Positions 8,053-14,315 of a stretch of 14,372 nt of DNA are shown piece by piece. The notes below the pieces were generated by a model. That model ran no database searches. It worked only from the letters and a program-made list of their open reading frames with translations, and was not told the origin of the DNA. Numbering within the stretch: the first letter of the stretch is position 1; each line of letters opens with the position of its first letter. The stretch comes from Baffinella frigidus (lineage: Eukaryota > Cryptophyceae > Cryptomonadales > Baffinellaceae), in contig MU646324.1 of assembly GCA_026770585.1 (NCBI GenBank), positions 1,346,996-1,361,367 on the forward strand, written 5' to 3'. A program made the translations under genes and the position numbers.

Positions 8053-8355
8053 CAGAGGTATGAGGAGGCGACCTGCATCGTCGCCAGTAATGTTGTGCAT
8101 CGGCATCGAGTCCAGCTGCGCGCCTGTAATGCCGAGACCTCACGTGAGCGATTTCCCGCCCCACAGTGGCATTGTCAGTGTCGTACATCGATACGATACG
8201 TACACTTCATCCAGCGGCATCCAGTGCCGCAGCGTGCCTGCGCCCACCCGTTCCACCCCTCAGCCCGCCCCACCACCGTTGCATCGACGCAAGAGAGCGT
8301 TTTTGATACCAGCCCGGGCTCAAATCAAAGTGAGACATAGCTAGGATACTCAAGT

Positions 8356-8491
8356 CTCTGGGAGGATATCTCGCCACCTCCCAATCTACCGTCACCCATC
8401 TGGTGCCCTGGGACCAGCGTAGGGTTATAGCTGCAGGCCTACTGTAGGGTCTTTGGGAAGTGCGCCTTCTTATGCGCGAGATAAGCCTGTA
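8356..8491. mobile_element. Degenerate MITE of the 4276-4988 family, inverted centre retained
   Basis: The right end reads gcgccttcttatgcgcgagataagcctg-TA. Its reverse complement, TACAGGCTTATCTCGCGCAT, followed by AAGAAGGCGC and later GACCCTACAGTAGGCCTG, matches the left halves of copies 1-4. The left end (tgggaggatatctcgcc) is weaker, so the left boundary is approximate. Confidence 0.7.
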
Positions 8492-8583
8492 TGCAAGTGT
8501 ATGGGGAGGGGAGAGGCGTGCGGGGGCACCGGCGGGCTGCATCAGCGGCATGGCGATGCCGCCGGTCACGTCAGCGGTCACGT

Positions 8584-8648
8584 CACGCGGTGCCGCGTAG
8601 CCGCCTGTCGATGCAGGCCACAAAGAAAAGTCAGACCACATGCGCCAG
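8584..8648. repeat. 65-bp block, copy 2 (see 6963-7027)
   Basis: cacgcggtgccgcgtagccg through agtcagaccacatgcgccag, matching 6963-7027. Here it leads directly into a tandem array and not into the foldback element. Confidence 0.85.
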
Positions 8649-8768
8649 ACCACGAGAGCCAGACACAGGAGCCAGACCACACGAGCCCGACAGAGCAGCC
8701 AGATACAAGAGTCAGACCACACGAGCCAGACACAACAGTTGAAACATACGAGTCAGACCACAGCATTC
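8630..8768. repeat. Irregular tandem array of cagaccacacgagc units
   Basis: Repeated words gtcagaccacac, gagccagacaca and cagaccac follow one another with unit lengths of roughly 12-26 bases. They seem to have expanded from the end of the 65-bp block. Open frames on both strands here reflect the repeat (W/C-rich on minus, R/T/P-rich on plus) and are not called. Confidence 0.8.
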
Positions 8769-8820
8769 AGATTCGTACCGCACACCCTGCATGCCAACTT
8801 AAGTCTGGCAACCCGACCAA
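8769..8820 (+). repeat. Dispersed repeat family R, partial copy overlapping the gene 3' end
   Basis: cagattcgtaccgcac, then tgcatgccaactt, then aagtctggcaacccgacc: the later blocks of family R. The predicted TAA stop of the minus-strand gene (8799-8801) lies inside it, so the last codons may derive from the repeat. Confidence 0.65.
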
Positions 8821-8939
8821 AGCGGAGCTGGAAGGAGGTGACCTCCTTCGTCCGATGGCGCGTTGTCGTCGGCGAGGGGGAGGTGACCTCCGATGCCATC
8901 GGGGTTGAAGTTCTTGGACGGGGCTTGGTTCGAGGCCAC
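8799..8939 (-). CDS. Exon 9, terminal, with TAA stop
   Basis: 46 codons and a TAA (8801-8799), phase 0, acceptor GGCACAG|GTGGCC. It encodes VASNQAPSKNFNPDGIGGHL followed by a second GGHL 15 codons later; the duplicated DNA core is GGAGGTCACCTCC. The first two thirds have very G/C-rich third positions. The last codons overlap repeat family R, so the true end of the ancestral coding region may be earlier, or a further donor (GGAG|GTCACC) may be used. Confidence 0.55.
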   Translation of the reverse strand: MASNQAPSKNFNPDGIGGHLPLADDNAPSDEGGHLLPAPLWSGCQT

Positions 8940-11900
8940 CTGTGCCACGCGAGCTCGTGTGCGTCAGGCTGGGATTGTGTTGCAGTGCGCCCGCAGCGGA
9001 GTGCGGATCTTGCAGGCAGCTAGGAAGCAGGGCGGGTCAATACCACCACGGAGCCTTCGCCGTTCCAGAGAGGCGAGCAGCCGTAGAACATCTTCTTGTC
9101 CCAGAGGGATGTCGACACCTGCTTAGCGTTGAGTTTTTAGGATTTGGGGGTGAGGGTGTGTGGTTGAGGCTTCAAGGTTAAGGGTTCAGGGTTCAGCCGT
9201 TCCACACGGTGGGGTACGACCCTTTTATCAAGTTTCAACTTGCCTCACGTAACGAATTTTATGACCTTGTGTGGTGCAAATTTGGTCGCGGGACACACCA
9301 CATAATCTGGGGTCAACAAACCCCGCTTACTCCACTTTGTGGAGAGCATCTTCTTGTCTCACACGAACGTTGTCACCTGACTAGGGTTTCAGGTTCAGGG
9401 GTTTGGGGTTAGGGGTTGGTGTTTCGGGTTTGGCGGTTAGGGGGTGGGGTTGGGGATTCAGGATTTAGGGCGTAGGGTTTGGGGATAAGAACATCGTCGT
9501 GTCCCACAACGACTGCCACCTATTTAGGGTTTAGGAGTTGGAGTTAAGGGTGTAGAATTTAGGGTTTAGGTTGCAGCCGTCCGTCCATAAGGGTGGGCCA
9601 CCAAATTCCGGCCTCATACTAATTCCACCATCTCATAAGGTACCGTATGCGATGGTAGGGTGATACGGAATACCGGAATCAGGCGGACTCCGCAACCGGG
9701 TCGCCGCAATGAGGTTGACGCCGGAATACGGGCGTCCGAACGCGAAGCGCAACCAAACGTGAAGCCTGACGGGCCTGCGGACAATGTCTACCCTCTCGGA
9801 CAGGCGGACAACCGCGCGGCAGTACTAAGATCTTTCTCAGTGCGTTTCAGGCCGTGGCCCGGTGTGTACCTTTCTGTAGGCGGGACCAGAACCAGGGAGG
9901 CCCCGCGCGCGCGGCCAACCGGTCGAGAGCTTATTCTCAAGTTGACACACTCGGTCTGCGATACAAATCCGTCAACTTTGGGACGGACCAGAGCCCGGGC
10001 TCACTAAGTCAGTAAGCCCAAAGAGACAGACAGAGGCACAGTACGTTTCGGCCTCGGCCTGGTTGGTATGTACCTTTCCATCCGCGATGCCGCGCAGGGT
10101 TGCCGAGCGGGCGAGTGTGGCGATAGGACCGTGATCGAGCTTCAGATGCGTGCCAAAGAAGTGCTCCTCGAGAACATTGAGCTTCACCAGCCCGCCTTCC
10201 TCGAACACCGACTGGAAGACCGGCTTCTCCTGGGTCAGGGTGTGGGGTTTAGTGTGTAGTGTGTAGTGTCTAGTGTTTAGTGTTTAGTGTTTAGTCTTTA
10301 GGGTTTGAGGTTTAGGGTTCAGGATTTGGAATTTAGTTTGTTTTAGGGATTTTGAGAGGTGCTCAAGCCCTAAACTCTGATCCATCTGCAGCCTCTCACA
10401 CGAGCAAGGAACTCGCCATGCACATGAGCAGGGGATTTGCTGGGGGTTTGGGGTTCATGGTTTCTGGTTGAGGGTTTGGAGTTAGGGTGTTGGGTTTAGG
10501 ATCAGACTAACCGTATTGAGGCTTCCGGGAATGATGGCCCCATTCTTTCCAGAGTAGAGGCCCAGGCCGTCGTGCCCGAACATCTGGGCAAGTTCCACGT
10601 CGAGAGGCGGCATCTTGACATTGCCGCTGCGCTCGTCGTCTTCCACGTTGTCGACATCGATGTGGAAGGACTTCAGAACTGTCCGGATGGTCGAGTAGAG
10701 AACAGTCCTGATGACCGAGTACGGGTCGAAGCCCGAAGCGCAGCACAAAGCTTTGTGTTTGCCTGGTTCAGGAGGTTGTATTGGTTCCGGAGGCTACGTG
10801 GAGGCGGGCAACCAGGTCAAAATTCCTTGTGGAATAGTAGCAGGGACCCTCTCGACTTTCTGGGGTTTCTGGGCACAGAGGCCGTAATACCAAAAGAGAT
10901 CTTGGCAGCACCACGGGCGGCATGCACGTCCCCGATCGGAGGCACGGCACGAGGAGATGAATGAGCGAGATGCTGGGTGAAAGGTGCCGCCAGACTCAAA
11001 AGGGATGCGCAAAAGGAGTTACTAGCTGCAAGATCGTCGTCCTTGTAGGGCCTAGCCAATTTCGGGATTGGAGAGAGGAGACAGGGGGACCACTTCTTTT
11101 CAGGTGTTGTGTTGAGGCTGACGGGCGGTGCGTGAACATGTTGTAGATCAGGTGTCAAACAGAGGGGACAGGGTTCTGACCAGATTCCCGGCTCTTTTTT
11201 CCAGCTTCCGCGTTTTTCCTTGCATCCGATATGTCGACTGCGCAACGTAGGTGCGCCGTGTCAACAGGAACATCATTGCAACTTCCGGACGGGCCCACCT
11301 TAGACTTGCGTGATGGAAATGTAAAATTGAAAGAGGTTTATAAGGGGGTAAGGGTTGTTTTGCTCACCAATGCAGTGAGCCAGGGCTTGTTTCCAATTCA
11401 ACATTGGCGGATTTGTACCGCAAAAACAGAACGTCAACTTCAAAATAGTCTGTCAGTCAACCCAACTGAGGCAACGGGTCCTTTAGGTCCTTTAGGTTTT
11501 AATTTCTCCCAACATAGCCCAACGACACGCCGTTCCGTAGAAGGGATCTGCAGAGAAAGCATTTTTGCTCTCGGCAAACCCTCAGGGAGCAGCGGATCCG
11601 ACGAGCGGGAATGCTCCACCAAGTTGTACTGAATATCCGAAGCGAGTAAATTCTCGTTGATCCAATTCTAAATACTGTTAGTGCTTTGTTAAGGGTGGGA
11701 TTGCTATCTTAGCCTCAACATAGCTTCATCACAGCCAAAAAAAATCCACAAGATAGCAATATCAAACATGTTTCCATAATTAGAGCGGGGGGCCAACCCT
11801 TGGGGAGGAGCGGGTCCGACGAGCGGAAATGCTCGACGAAGTTATACTGAATATCCGAATCGAGGAAATCCTCCATGATCTTTGTCATGAGGAGCGCAAC

Positions 11901-14049
11901 CTCGAACTTGTCAAGGCGGTTCTCGTTGAGGTCCTTGAGCGATTTCTGAACCCCCTGGAGCTTCGCCTGTTTTGGGGGTTTGGGATTTGGGGTTTGTGGT
12001 TTGGGGATTGGGGTTCCAGCTAGCTGGAACTTGCATGCGCTCATGCGGGAACGTGTTTAATGAAACATCGAAATTGGGCTAGCACATGGGCTTCTGACCC
12101 TAGCTAAATTTAGATAGGGCCCTACTTAAGATTGGCCCAATCATATGACAACTAGCGTCGGGTTCGCAGGCTATTATTACGTTGACATACTGTGTGTGTG
12201 CCGCAAATTCACCACCTTGGGAGCGAAACAGAGCCCCTGCTCACACAATTTGTGAGACTAAATAGCCTGCCAACACGGGTAAGGGGGGCGAGAACCTGCT
12301 CCACGTTCATCTGGTAGAGGAGCTGCGCCATTGAGAGGGCCAGGGATAAAACCAGGGTCACCGTGGATCTCGATGTGCCTGTGCCGATTTGGGTTTAGGG
12401 TGTAGGGTGTAGGGTCTAAGTTTGACTTTGGAGTTGATGGTTTAGGGTTGAGGTTTTAGGGTTTTAGGGTTTAGAGTTTAGGGTCAAGGGTTTAGGGTTT
12501 AGCCTGTGGTGGTGCGCAGGCTTTAGGGTTCAGGGTTGAGGGTGACGGGTTGCAGGTGCAGGGTTTGGGGGTTAGGATGTAGCCTGTGGAGAGGCAGGGC
12601 GAGTATTCCGCGAGCGTGATGAGGAGCATGAGGTTGTAGATCAGGTTGGCCACCGTCGGCAGCTTGGTCTCCATGTCCTGTGTCACGTCCCGTATTTTAA
12701 ACCGTTTGTCAGCTGCACGTTGTAAAGTTTTACCGCGATCTCCAGTATACAATCGACGCGTGGCGAGTATGCGCAGCGAGAGGGTTCGTAGCTGTGGCTT
12801 GAGGGTTGGGGTTCAGGGTTCAAGGTGTAGGGCGTAGGGGCGTGATGAAAAGGATGAGGTCATAGACCGCGTTGGCCACGCCCGTGAGCGTGGAACAGCC
12901 CCGCCGGCAGGCTCGTGAGCGCCCGCGTGACCGGTCACGCGGACGCCGAAGCCAGACGGTCGGTCGTGACTGCCTTGCGTGTGCCTCAGGCTTGTCCATA
13001 TCATGTCATAAGCTTTAAATTGGTTTTAATAGTGTACCACGATCCCGCGTCTACTGTCGACTTGTAGTGAGTTGTCCAGTCACCTCTCAGTGAGCATTGA
13101 GCATTCTCCCATCCGAAATCAACACACTCCATGCCGTCCGCTTTGAGCATTATCCCGTCTCCTCGTGGTCACCCCCCTTGCAAATTTAAATTGGTCATGT
13201 GTTTTGCGATCAGGTACGCCAGAGCACTCAACATCGTTGTTGAGTGAACGATCTTACACTCCCTGCTCATCCACTCTAAGCACGGAATCAACTGTGCACT
13301 CTTGGGCAGCAGCCAGGGAGAAACATACGCCAGAACGCGTGTCTTGGTGTCTTGGGTTCTTGGCGAGATTTGTAAGACTATCGGAAACCTCCATGAACCT
13401 AGTTGCCAAAACAATGGCTTGGTGGTAGCAAGGGTCTTGGGAGGAGCGCCTTCTAGCTCTACCTAATTACACCTCGGCTCGCCATCAAATACATACAGCA
13501 AAGGAAATCTGGTACACAGGTGCAACTGAATTGCATACATGTCGAGGCCTGTTTTGCGCAGGCATGAGGAGCACCTTGATGGAGGGGTTGACGAGGCCGG
13601 CTACCATAGCCTTCAGCTTCAGGATAATCTGGTTGAACGTCGAGAGGTTGGTGAACATCGCGTAGATCACCTGCATACATCATACATCTCAGTGTCATAC
13701 ACATAAACGTAATACAAATCTGTGCTATATATGATACAAGCATGCGTTATGTACACGGCCAATGTTTCCCGACATGTTGCTACTTCTATGAACTCTTCTC
13801 CCAACCCTTTCCCCGTAACCCTGGGGGGCTACGTTAGGCCTGCACCTAGGAGCTTGGGAACATCAGCGATCACGCACTACCCACTCAGAGTCGTCAAGAG
13901 TCAACAGTCAAGAGTCGAAAGTGAGCATTTCGGCGACGCACCTCAAGCTGCACTTGAACGAATGGGACCAATCCCATCGCTTTCTCCCCCACCCAGGCCT
14001 GCGCCACAAGTTGGCAGTTCAGTAACAGCGTCGGCAACTTTTGAAATTG
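8799..14049 (-). CDS. Multi-exon minus-strand gene, unknown protein, 5' end outside the window
   Basis: Composite model. Exons in coding order are 14049-13942, 13670-13539, 12677-12584, 12378-12296, 11966-11798, 10762-10512, 10229-10074, 9118-9044 and 8939-8799, about 402 codons with a TAA stop. Reading phases agree at every junction (0/0, 0/0, 1/2, 0/0, 1/2, 0/0, 0/0, 0/0), and third codon positions are mostly G or C in the exons. Nearly all junctions are (A)G|G; one donor appears to be GC. Introns range from about 104 to 1035 bp. Between 13538 and 12678 a further exon may be missing. The protein has two hydrophobic helices (exons 12677-12584 and 12378-12296), a charged helical region, a stretch with a short tandem repeat (SVIRTVLYS/TIRTVLKSF) and a Gly/Asp/Asn-rich C-terminus. 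I recognise no family. It could be a membrane-associated protein, but that is inference. The first exon and promoter lie beyond the right edge. Confidence 0.65.
8832..8891. repeat. Repeated palindrome GGAGGTGACCTCC, 45 bp apart
   Basis: The 13-base palindrome-like word (two GGAGGT half-sites around one G) occurs at 8834-8846, where it extends to AAGGAGGTGACCTCCTT, and at 8879-8891. Both lie in exon 9 and encode GGHL. Confidence 0.85.
9044..9118 (-). CDS. Exon 8
   Basis: 25 codons from acceptor CTAAGCAG|GTGTCG, at the end of a telomere-like tract, to the inferred donor GTGGTG|GTATTG. It encodes VSTSLWDKKMFYGCSPLWNG and then EGSVV. If not spliced, the frame continues to a TAG at 9022-9020, so this could instead be the last exon. 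Related segments lie upstream in the intron at 9190-9376 and 9480-9519. Confidence 0.6.
9126..9192 (+). repeat. Telomere-like tract in intron 8
   Basis: Degenerate TTTAGGG-type units on plus (ttttaggatttgggggtgaggg... ggttaagggttcagggttcag). In gene sense the tract is C-rich and supplies the pyrimidine side of the exon 8 acceptor. Confidence 0.75.
9190..9376 (-). pseudogene. Exon 8-like duplicate with stop codon
   Basis: It begins, after a telomere-like tract, with AG|GTGACAACG and shares GACAAGAAGATG with exon 8; a TGA replaces the TGG of exon 8. Its far end (ACCGTGTGGAACGGCTG) resembles CCTCTCTGGAACGGCGAAGG of exon 8. The middle is longer and unrelated. It looks like a broken tandem copy inserted between telomere-like spacers. 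Confidence 0.5.
9384..9485 (+). repeat. Telomere-like tract between exon 8-like copies
   Basis: About 100 bases of G-rich degenerate heptamers (caggttcaggggtttggggttaggggttgg...). It separates the copies at 9190-9376 and 9480-9519. Confidence 0.8.
9480..9519 (-). pseudogene. Short exon 8-like fragment
   Basis: After ACCCTAAATAG| the minus strand reads GTGGCAGTCGTTGTGGGACA and then CGACGATGTTC, a diverged and frame-shifted relative of the exon 8 start (TGGGACAAGAAGATGTTC). It passes directly into telomere-like sequence. Confidence 0.4.
9524..9572 (+). repeat. Telomere-like tract
   Basis: tttagggtttaggagttggagttaagggtgtagaatttagggtttagg on plus. It is followed by cagccgtccgtccataagggtggg, which parallels cagccgttccacacggtgggg after the tract at 9126-9192. 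Confidence 0.8.
9573..9924. other. Intron sequence, no exon recognised
   Basis: Part of intron 7. A plus-strand frame (9660-10007) is open but R/A/P-rich and passes through family R. No splice-bounded minus-strand exon was found. It contains the direct repeat at 9838-9884. Confidence 0.4.
9838..10086. repeat. Direct repeat of the exon 7 donor region
   Basis: cagtgcgtttcaggccgtggcccggtgtgtacctttc (from 9838) aligns with cagtacgtttcggcctcggcctggttggtatgtacctttcc (from 10038). On the minus strand both read GAAAG|GTACA(C/T)ACC, so the true exon 7 donor and a second donor-like site belong to the two ends of a segment of about 200 bp holding a family R copy. Confidence 0.75.
9925..10018 (-). repeat. 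Dispersed repeat family R, copy in intron 7
   Basis: On minus: GGCTTACTGACTTAGTGAGC, cccgggctctggtccgtccc, aaagttgac, ggatttgtatcgca, gtgtgtcaactt. The same block order as 7954-8052. Confidence 0.7.
10074..10229 (-). CDS. Exon 7
   Basis: Exactly 52 codons, phase 0 at both ends. Acceptor CCCTGACCCAG|GAGAAG directly at the end of a telomere-like tract; donor GATGGAAAG|GTACAT. It starts EKPVFQSVFEEGGLVKLNVL and ends ARSATLRGIADGK. The composition is that of a folded soluble domain. The donor region is duplicated about 200 bases downstream in the intron (9838-9884). Confidence 0.8.
10232..10345 (+). repeat. Telomere-like tract at the 3' end of intron 6
   Basis: Includes a run of tttagtg variants (10258-10292) and tttagggtttgaggtttaggg. 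In gene sense it ends CACCCTGACCCAG, the exon 7 acceptor. Confidence 0.85.
10440..10508 (+). repeat. Telomere-like tract at the 5' end of intron 6
   Basis: gggggtttggggttcatgg... gttagggtgttgggtttaggatc. It starts only a few bases after the GTTAGT donor of exon 6; a non-telomeric core of about 95 bases separates it from the tract at 10232-10345. Confidence 0.8.
10512..10762 (-). CDS. Exon 6, largest exon seen
   Basis: Two bases plus 83 codons. Acceptor GAACCAG|GCAAAC (AG at 10764-10763); an alternative acceptor at 10751 keeps the same frame and removes four residues. Donor AATACG|GTTAGT. It contains FDPYSVIRTVLYSTIRTVLK, where an 8-residue unit is repeated (48 bases of DNA), then an acidic stretch DVDNVEDDER and MFGHDGLGLYSGKNGAIIPG. 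Third positions are strongly G/C. No enzyme motif recognised. Confidence 0.8.
10763..11361. other. Intron 5, left part: no exon supported
   Basis: Open frames exist on both strands (minus 10817-11245; plus from 11231), but none is bounded by splice sites in phase or shows the codon bias of the assigned exons. A short minus-strand piece near 10850-10905 (DLFWYYGLCAQKPQKVER) looks protein-like and could be a skipped exon. Confidence 0.35.
11362..11475 (+). repeat. Dispersed repeat family R, copy in intron 5
   Basis: gctcaccaatgcagtgagcc, agggcttgtttcc, ggcggatttgtaccgcaaa, acgtcaactt, atagtctgtcag. It is followed by the tcctttaggt...cccaacatagcc block also seen at 5063-5199. Confidence 0.75.
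11571..11656 (-). pseudogene. Duplicate of the 3' half of exon 5, possibly alternative exon
   Basis: The minus strand encodes NENLLASDIQYNLVEHSRSS and then DPLLPEG, matching exon 5 with a GT (GAGG|GTTTGC) at the same place as the exon 5 donor. No stop or frameshift occurs, and about seven of eleven substitutions in the aligned part fall at third codon positions. It lacks the 5' half of exon 5; a possible acceptor is AGTATTTAG| just upstream. It could be a mutually exclusive exon, a cassette exon or a young relic. Confidence 0.6.
11700..11760. repeat. Hairpin between exon 5 and its duplicate
   Basis: attgctatctt at 11700-11710 pairs exactly with aagatagcaat at 11750-11760, leaving a 39-base loop that contains an A-run. 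In an intron 5 transcript it could bring the two exon copies close together; that role is speculation. Confidence 0.65.
11798..11966 (-). CDS. Exon 5, charged helical segment
   Basis: 56 codons plus one base. Acceptor CCCAAAACAG|GCGAAG at the end of a telomere-like tract (11970-12016); donor CCCCAAGG|GTTGGC. It encodes AKLQGVQKSLKDLNENRLDK, then a stretch ending DIQYNFVEHFRSSDPLLPK. The composition suggests a long amphipathic helix followed by a loop. Its 3' part is duplicated at 11571-11656. The next intron is the longest of the gene (10763-11797) and contains that duplicate and a copy of family R. Confidence 0.75.
11970..12016 (+). repeat. Telomere-like tract at the 3' end of intron 4
   Basis: tttgggggtttgggatttggggtttgtggtttggggattgggg on plus. 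In gene sense it is C-rich and runs straight into the ACAG acceptor of exon 5. Confidence 0.8.
12152..12257 (-). repeat. Dispersed repeat family R, copy in intron 4
   Basis: On minus: ctcacaaattgtgtgagcag, gggctctgtttcgctccc, gaatttgcggcaca, gtatgtcaacg, atagcctgcgaacccgacg. It fills about a third of the intron. Confidence 0.75.
12296..12378 (-). CDS. Exon 4, second hydrophobic helix
   Basis: Two bases plus 27 codons. Acceptor CGGCACAG|GCACATCG at the edge of a CCCTAAACCCAAAT tract; donor GTGGAGCAG|GTTCTC. It encodes TVTLVLSLALSMAQLLYQMN, a 17-residue hydrophobic run followed by polar residues. An alternative frame is open through the same exon, but has poor third-position bias and does not fit the neighbouring phases. 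Confidence 0.65.
12390..12582 (+). repeat. Telomere-like tract making up intron 3
   Basis: Degenerate TTTAGGG units nearly from end to end (gggtttagggtgtagggtgt... gggtttgggggttagg). An internal tagcctgtggtggtgcgcagg near 12501-12521 imitates the exon 3 donor context tagcctgtggagaggcagg, so a donor-like site is duplicated within the tract. Confidence 0.88.
12584..12677 (-). CDS. Exon 3, hydrophobic helix
   Basis: 31 codons plus one base. Acceptor GTGACACAG|GACATGG. The donor is inferred as TCCACAG|GCTACA, a GC donor: there is no GT downstream until well into the telomere-like tract, and this border gives phase 1, which fits the next exon's phase 2 start. It encodes KLPTVANLIYNLMLLITLAE, whose middle 15-17 residues are hydrophobic enough for a membrane or buried helix. 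The following 205-bp intron is almost entirely degenerate CCCTAAA repeats in sense orientation. Confidence 0.68.
12798..12840 (+). repeat. Telomere-like tract next to the exon 3-like duplicate
   Basis: gcttgagggttggggttcagggttcaaggtgtagggcgtagggg. It starts, in gene sense, immediately after the exon-like sequence ends. Confidence 0.75.
12841..12894 (-). pseudogene. Exon-like duplicate of the 12677-12584 exon
   Basis: The minus strand encodes GVANAVYDLILFIT, aligned to TVANLIYNLMLLIT of the next exon; at DNA level GTGGCCAAC..G.TCTA..ACCTCAT.CT..TCATCACGC is shared. A telomere-like tract (12798-12840) starts directly after it. I found no acceptor and donor pair that keeps phase with exon 2 and with the 12677 exon, so it is either a broken exon copy or an exon with non-canonical borders. 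Confidence 0.45.
12895..13538. other. Intron sequence between exons 2 and 3, possibly hiding an exon
   Basis: No exon is firmly supported. On minus, a segment near 13190-13255 (STTMLSALAYLIAKHMTN) is protein-like and preceded by AG, but has no good donor. Short repeats of tgagcatt occur at about 13091-13150. Confidence 0.35.
13539..13670 (-). CDS. Exon 2 of the visible gene
   Basis: 44 codons, phase 0 at both ends: acceptor ATGTATGCAG|GTGATC and donor CGACAT|GTATGC. It begins VIYAMFTNLSTFNQIILKLK and continues with an amphipathic or hydrophobic stretch (AMVAGLVNPSIKVLLM). A GC donor at CATGCCT|GCGCAA would also be in phase and would end the exon at 13560. High third-position G/C and the strong acceptor support it. 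Confidence 0.65.
13942..14049 (-). CDS. Exon 1 of the visible gene (internal exon)
   Basis: 36 codons in phase 0, containing QFQKLPTLLLNCQLVAQAW. The donor is CTTGAG|GTGCGT (GT at 13941-13940). The proposed acceptor, AAACAAAG| at 14050, is weak, and the frame stays open further upstream to 14103, so the 5' boundary is uncertain. Third positions are clearly G/C-rich. The word KLPT recurs in the exon at 12677-12584, where it is also followed by a hydrophobic stretch; that may hint at an old duplication. The intron that follows (13671-13941) contains no telomere-like tract. Confidence 0.45.
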
Positions 14050-14137
14050 CTTTGTTTTTTTGGCGCGCCCAGATACGAAAACCGCTCTATCGCGCCAGGT
14101 CACAAACCAGCATTCTAGCTTGAGTCGCCCCCCCTTT

Positions 14138-14213
14138 CAACGTGTTTCCTGGTATAAACCAAACAGCATCGCGTATGGAAATGGCTCTTATTGCCTTTTG
14201 ACGTGTTTCCTGT
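14138..14213. repeat. Short direct repeat acgtgtttcctg
   Basis: The 12-mer occurs at about 14139 (tcaacgtgtttcctggta) and 14201 (ttgacgtgtttcctgtaa). It lies in the region upstream of exon 1, probably an intron. Confidence 0.6.
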
Positions 14214-14315
14214 AAAAAGTGATCTCACAATTGACTCTGGGCAACTTCTGACCTGTGACCTGGCGTGGCCTCGCAATACATTCAGAGCTGACGACCCAGT
14301 GCACGACACGCAACG

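Noticed and set aside
7904-8344. Plus-strand frame of 146 codons
   Set aside because: Contains a whole family R copy, no codon bias, no splice sites, low-complexity proline-rich end.
8207-8722. Minus-strand frame of 171 codons
   Set aside because: It crosses a degenerate MITE and the tandem cagaccacacgagc array; the W/C-rich part is the repeat read backwards.
9660-10007. Plus-strand frame of 115 codons
   Set aside because: Overlaps the direct repeat and family R; arginine/proline-rich composition as expected of GC-rich non-coding DNA.
10572-10964. Plus-strand frame of 130 codons
   Set aside because: Antisense to exon 6, which has the codon bias and splice sites.
11231-11632. Plus-strand frame of 133 codons
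   Set aside because: It overlaps family R and the antisense of the exon 5 duplicate, whose minus-strand frame is far better supported.
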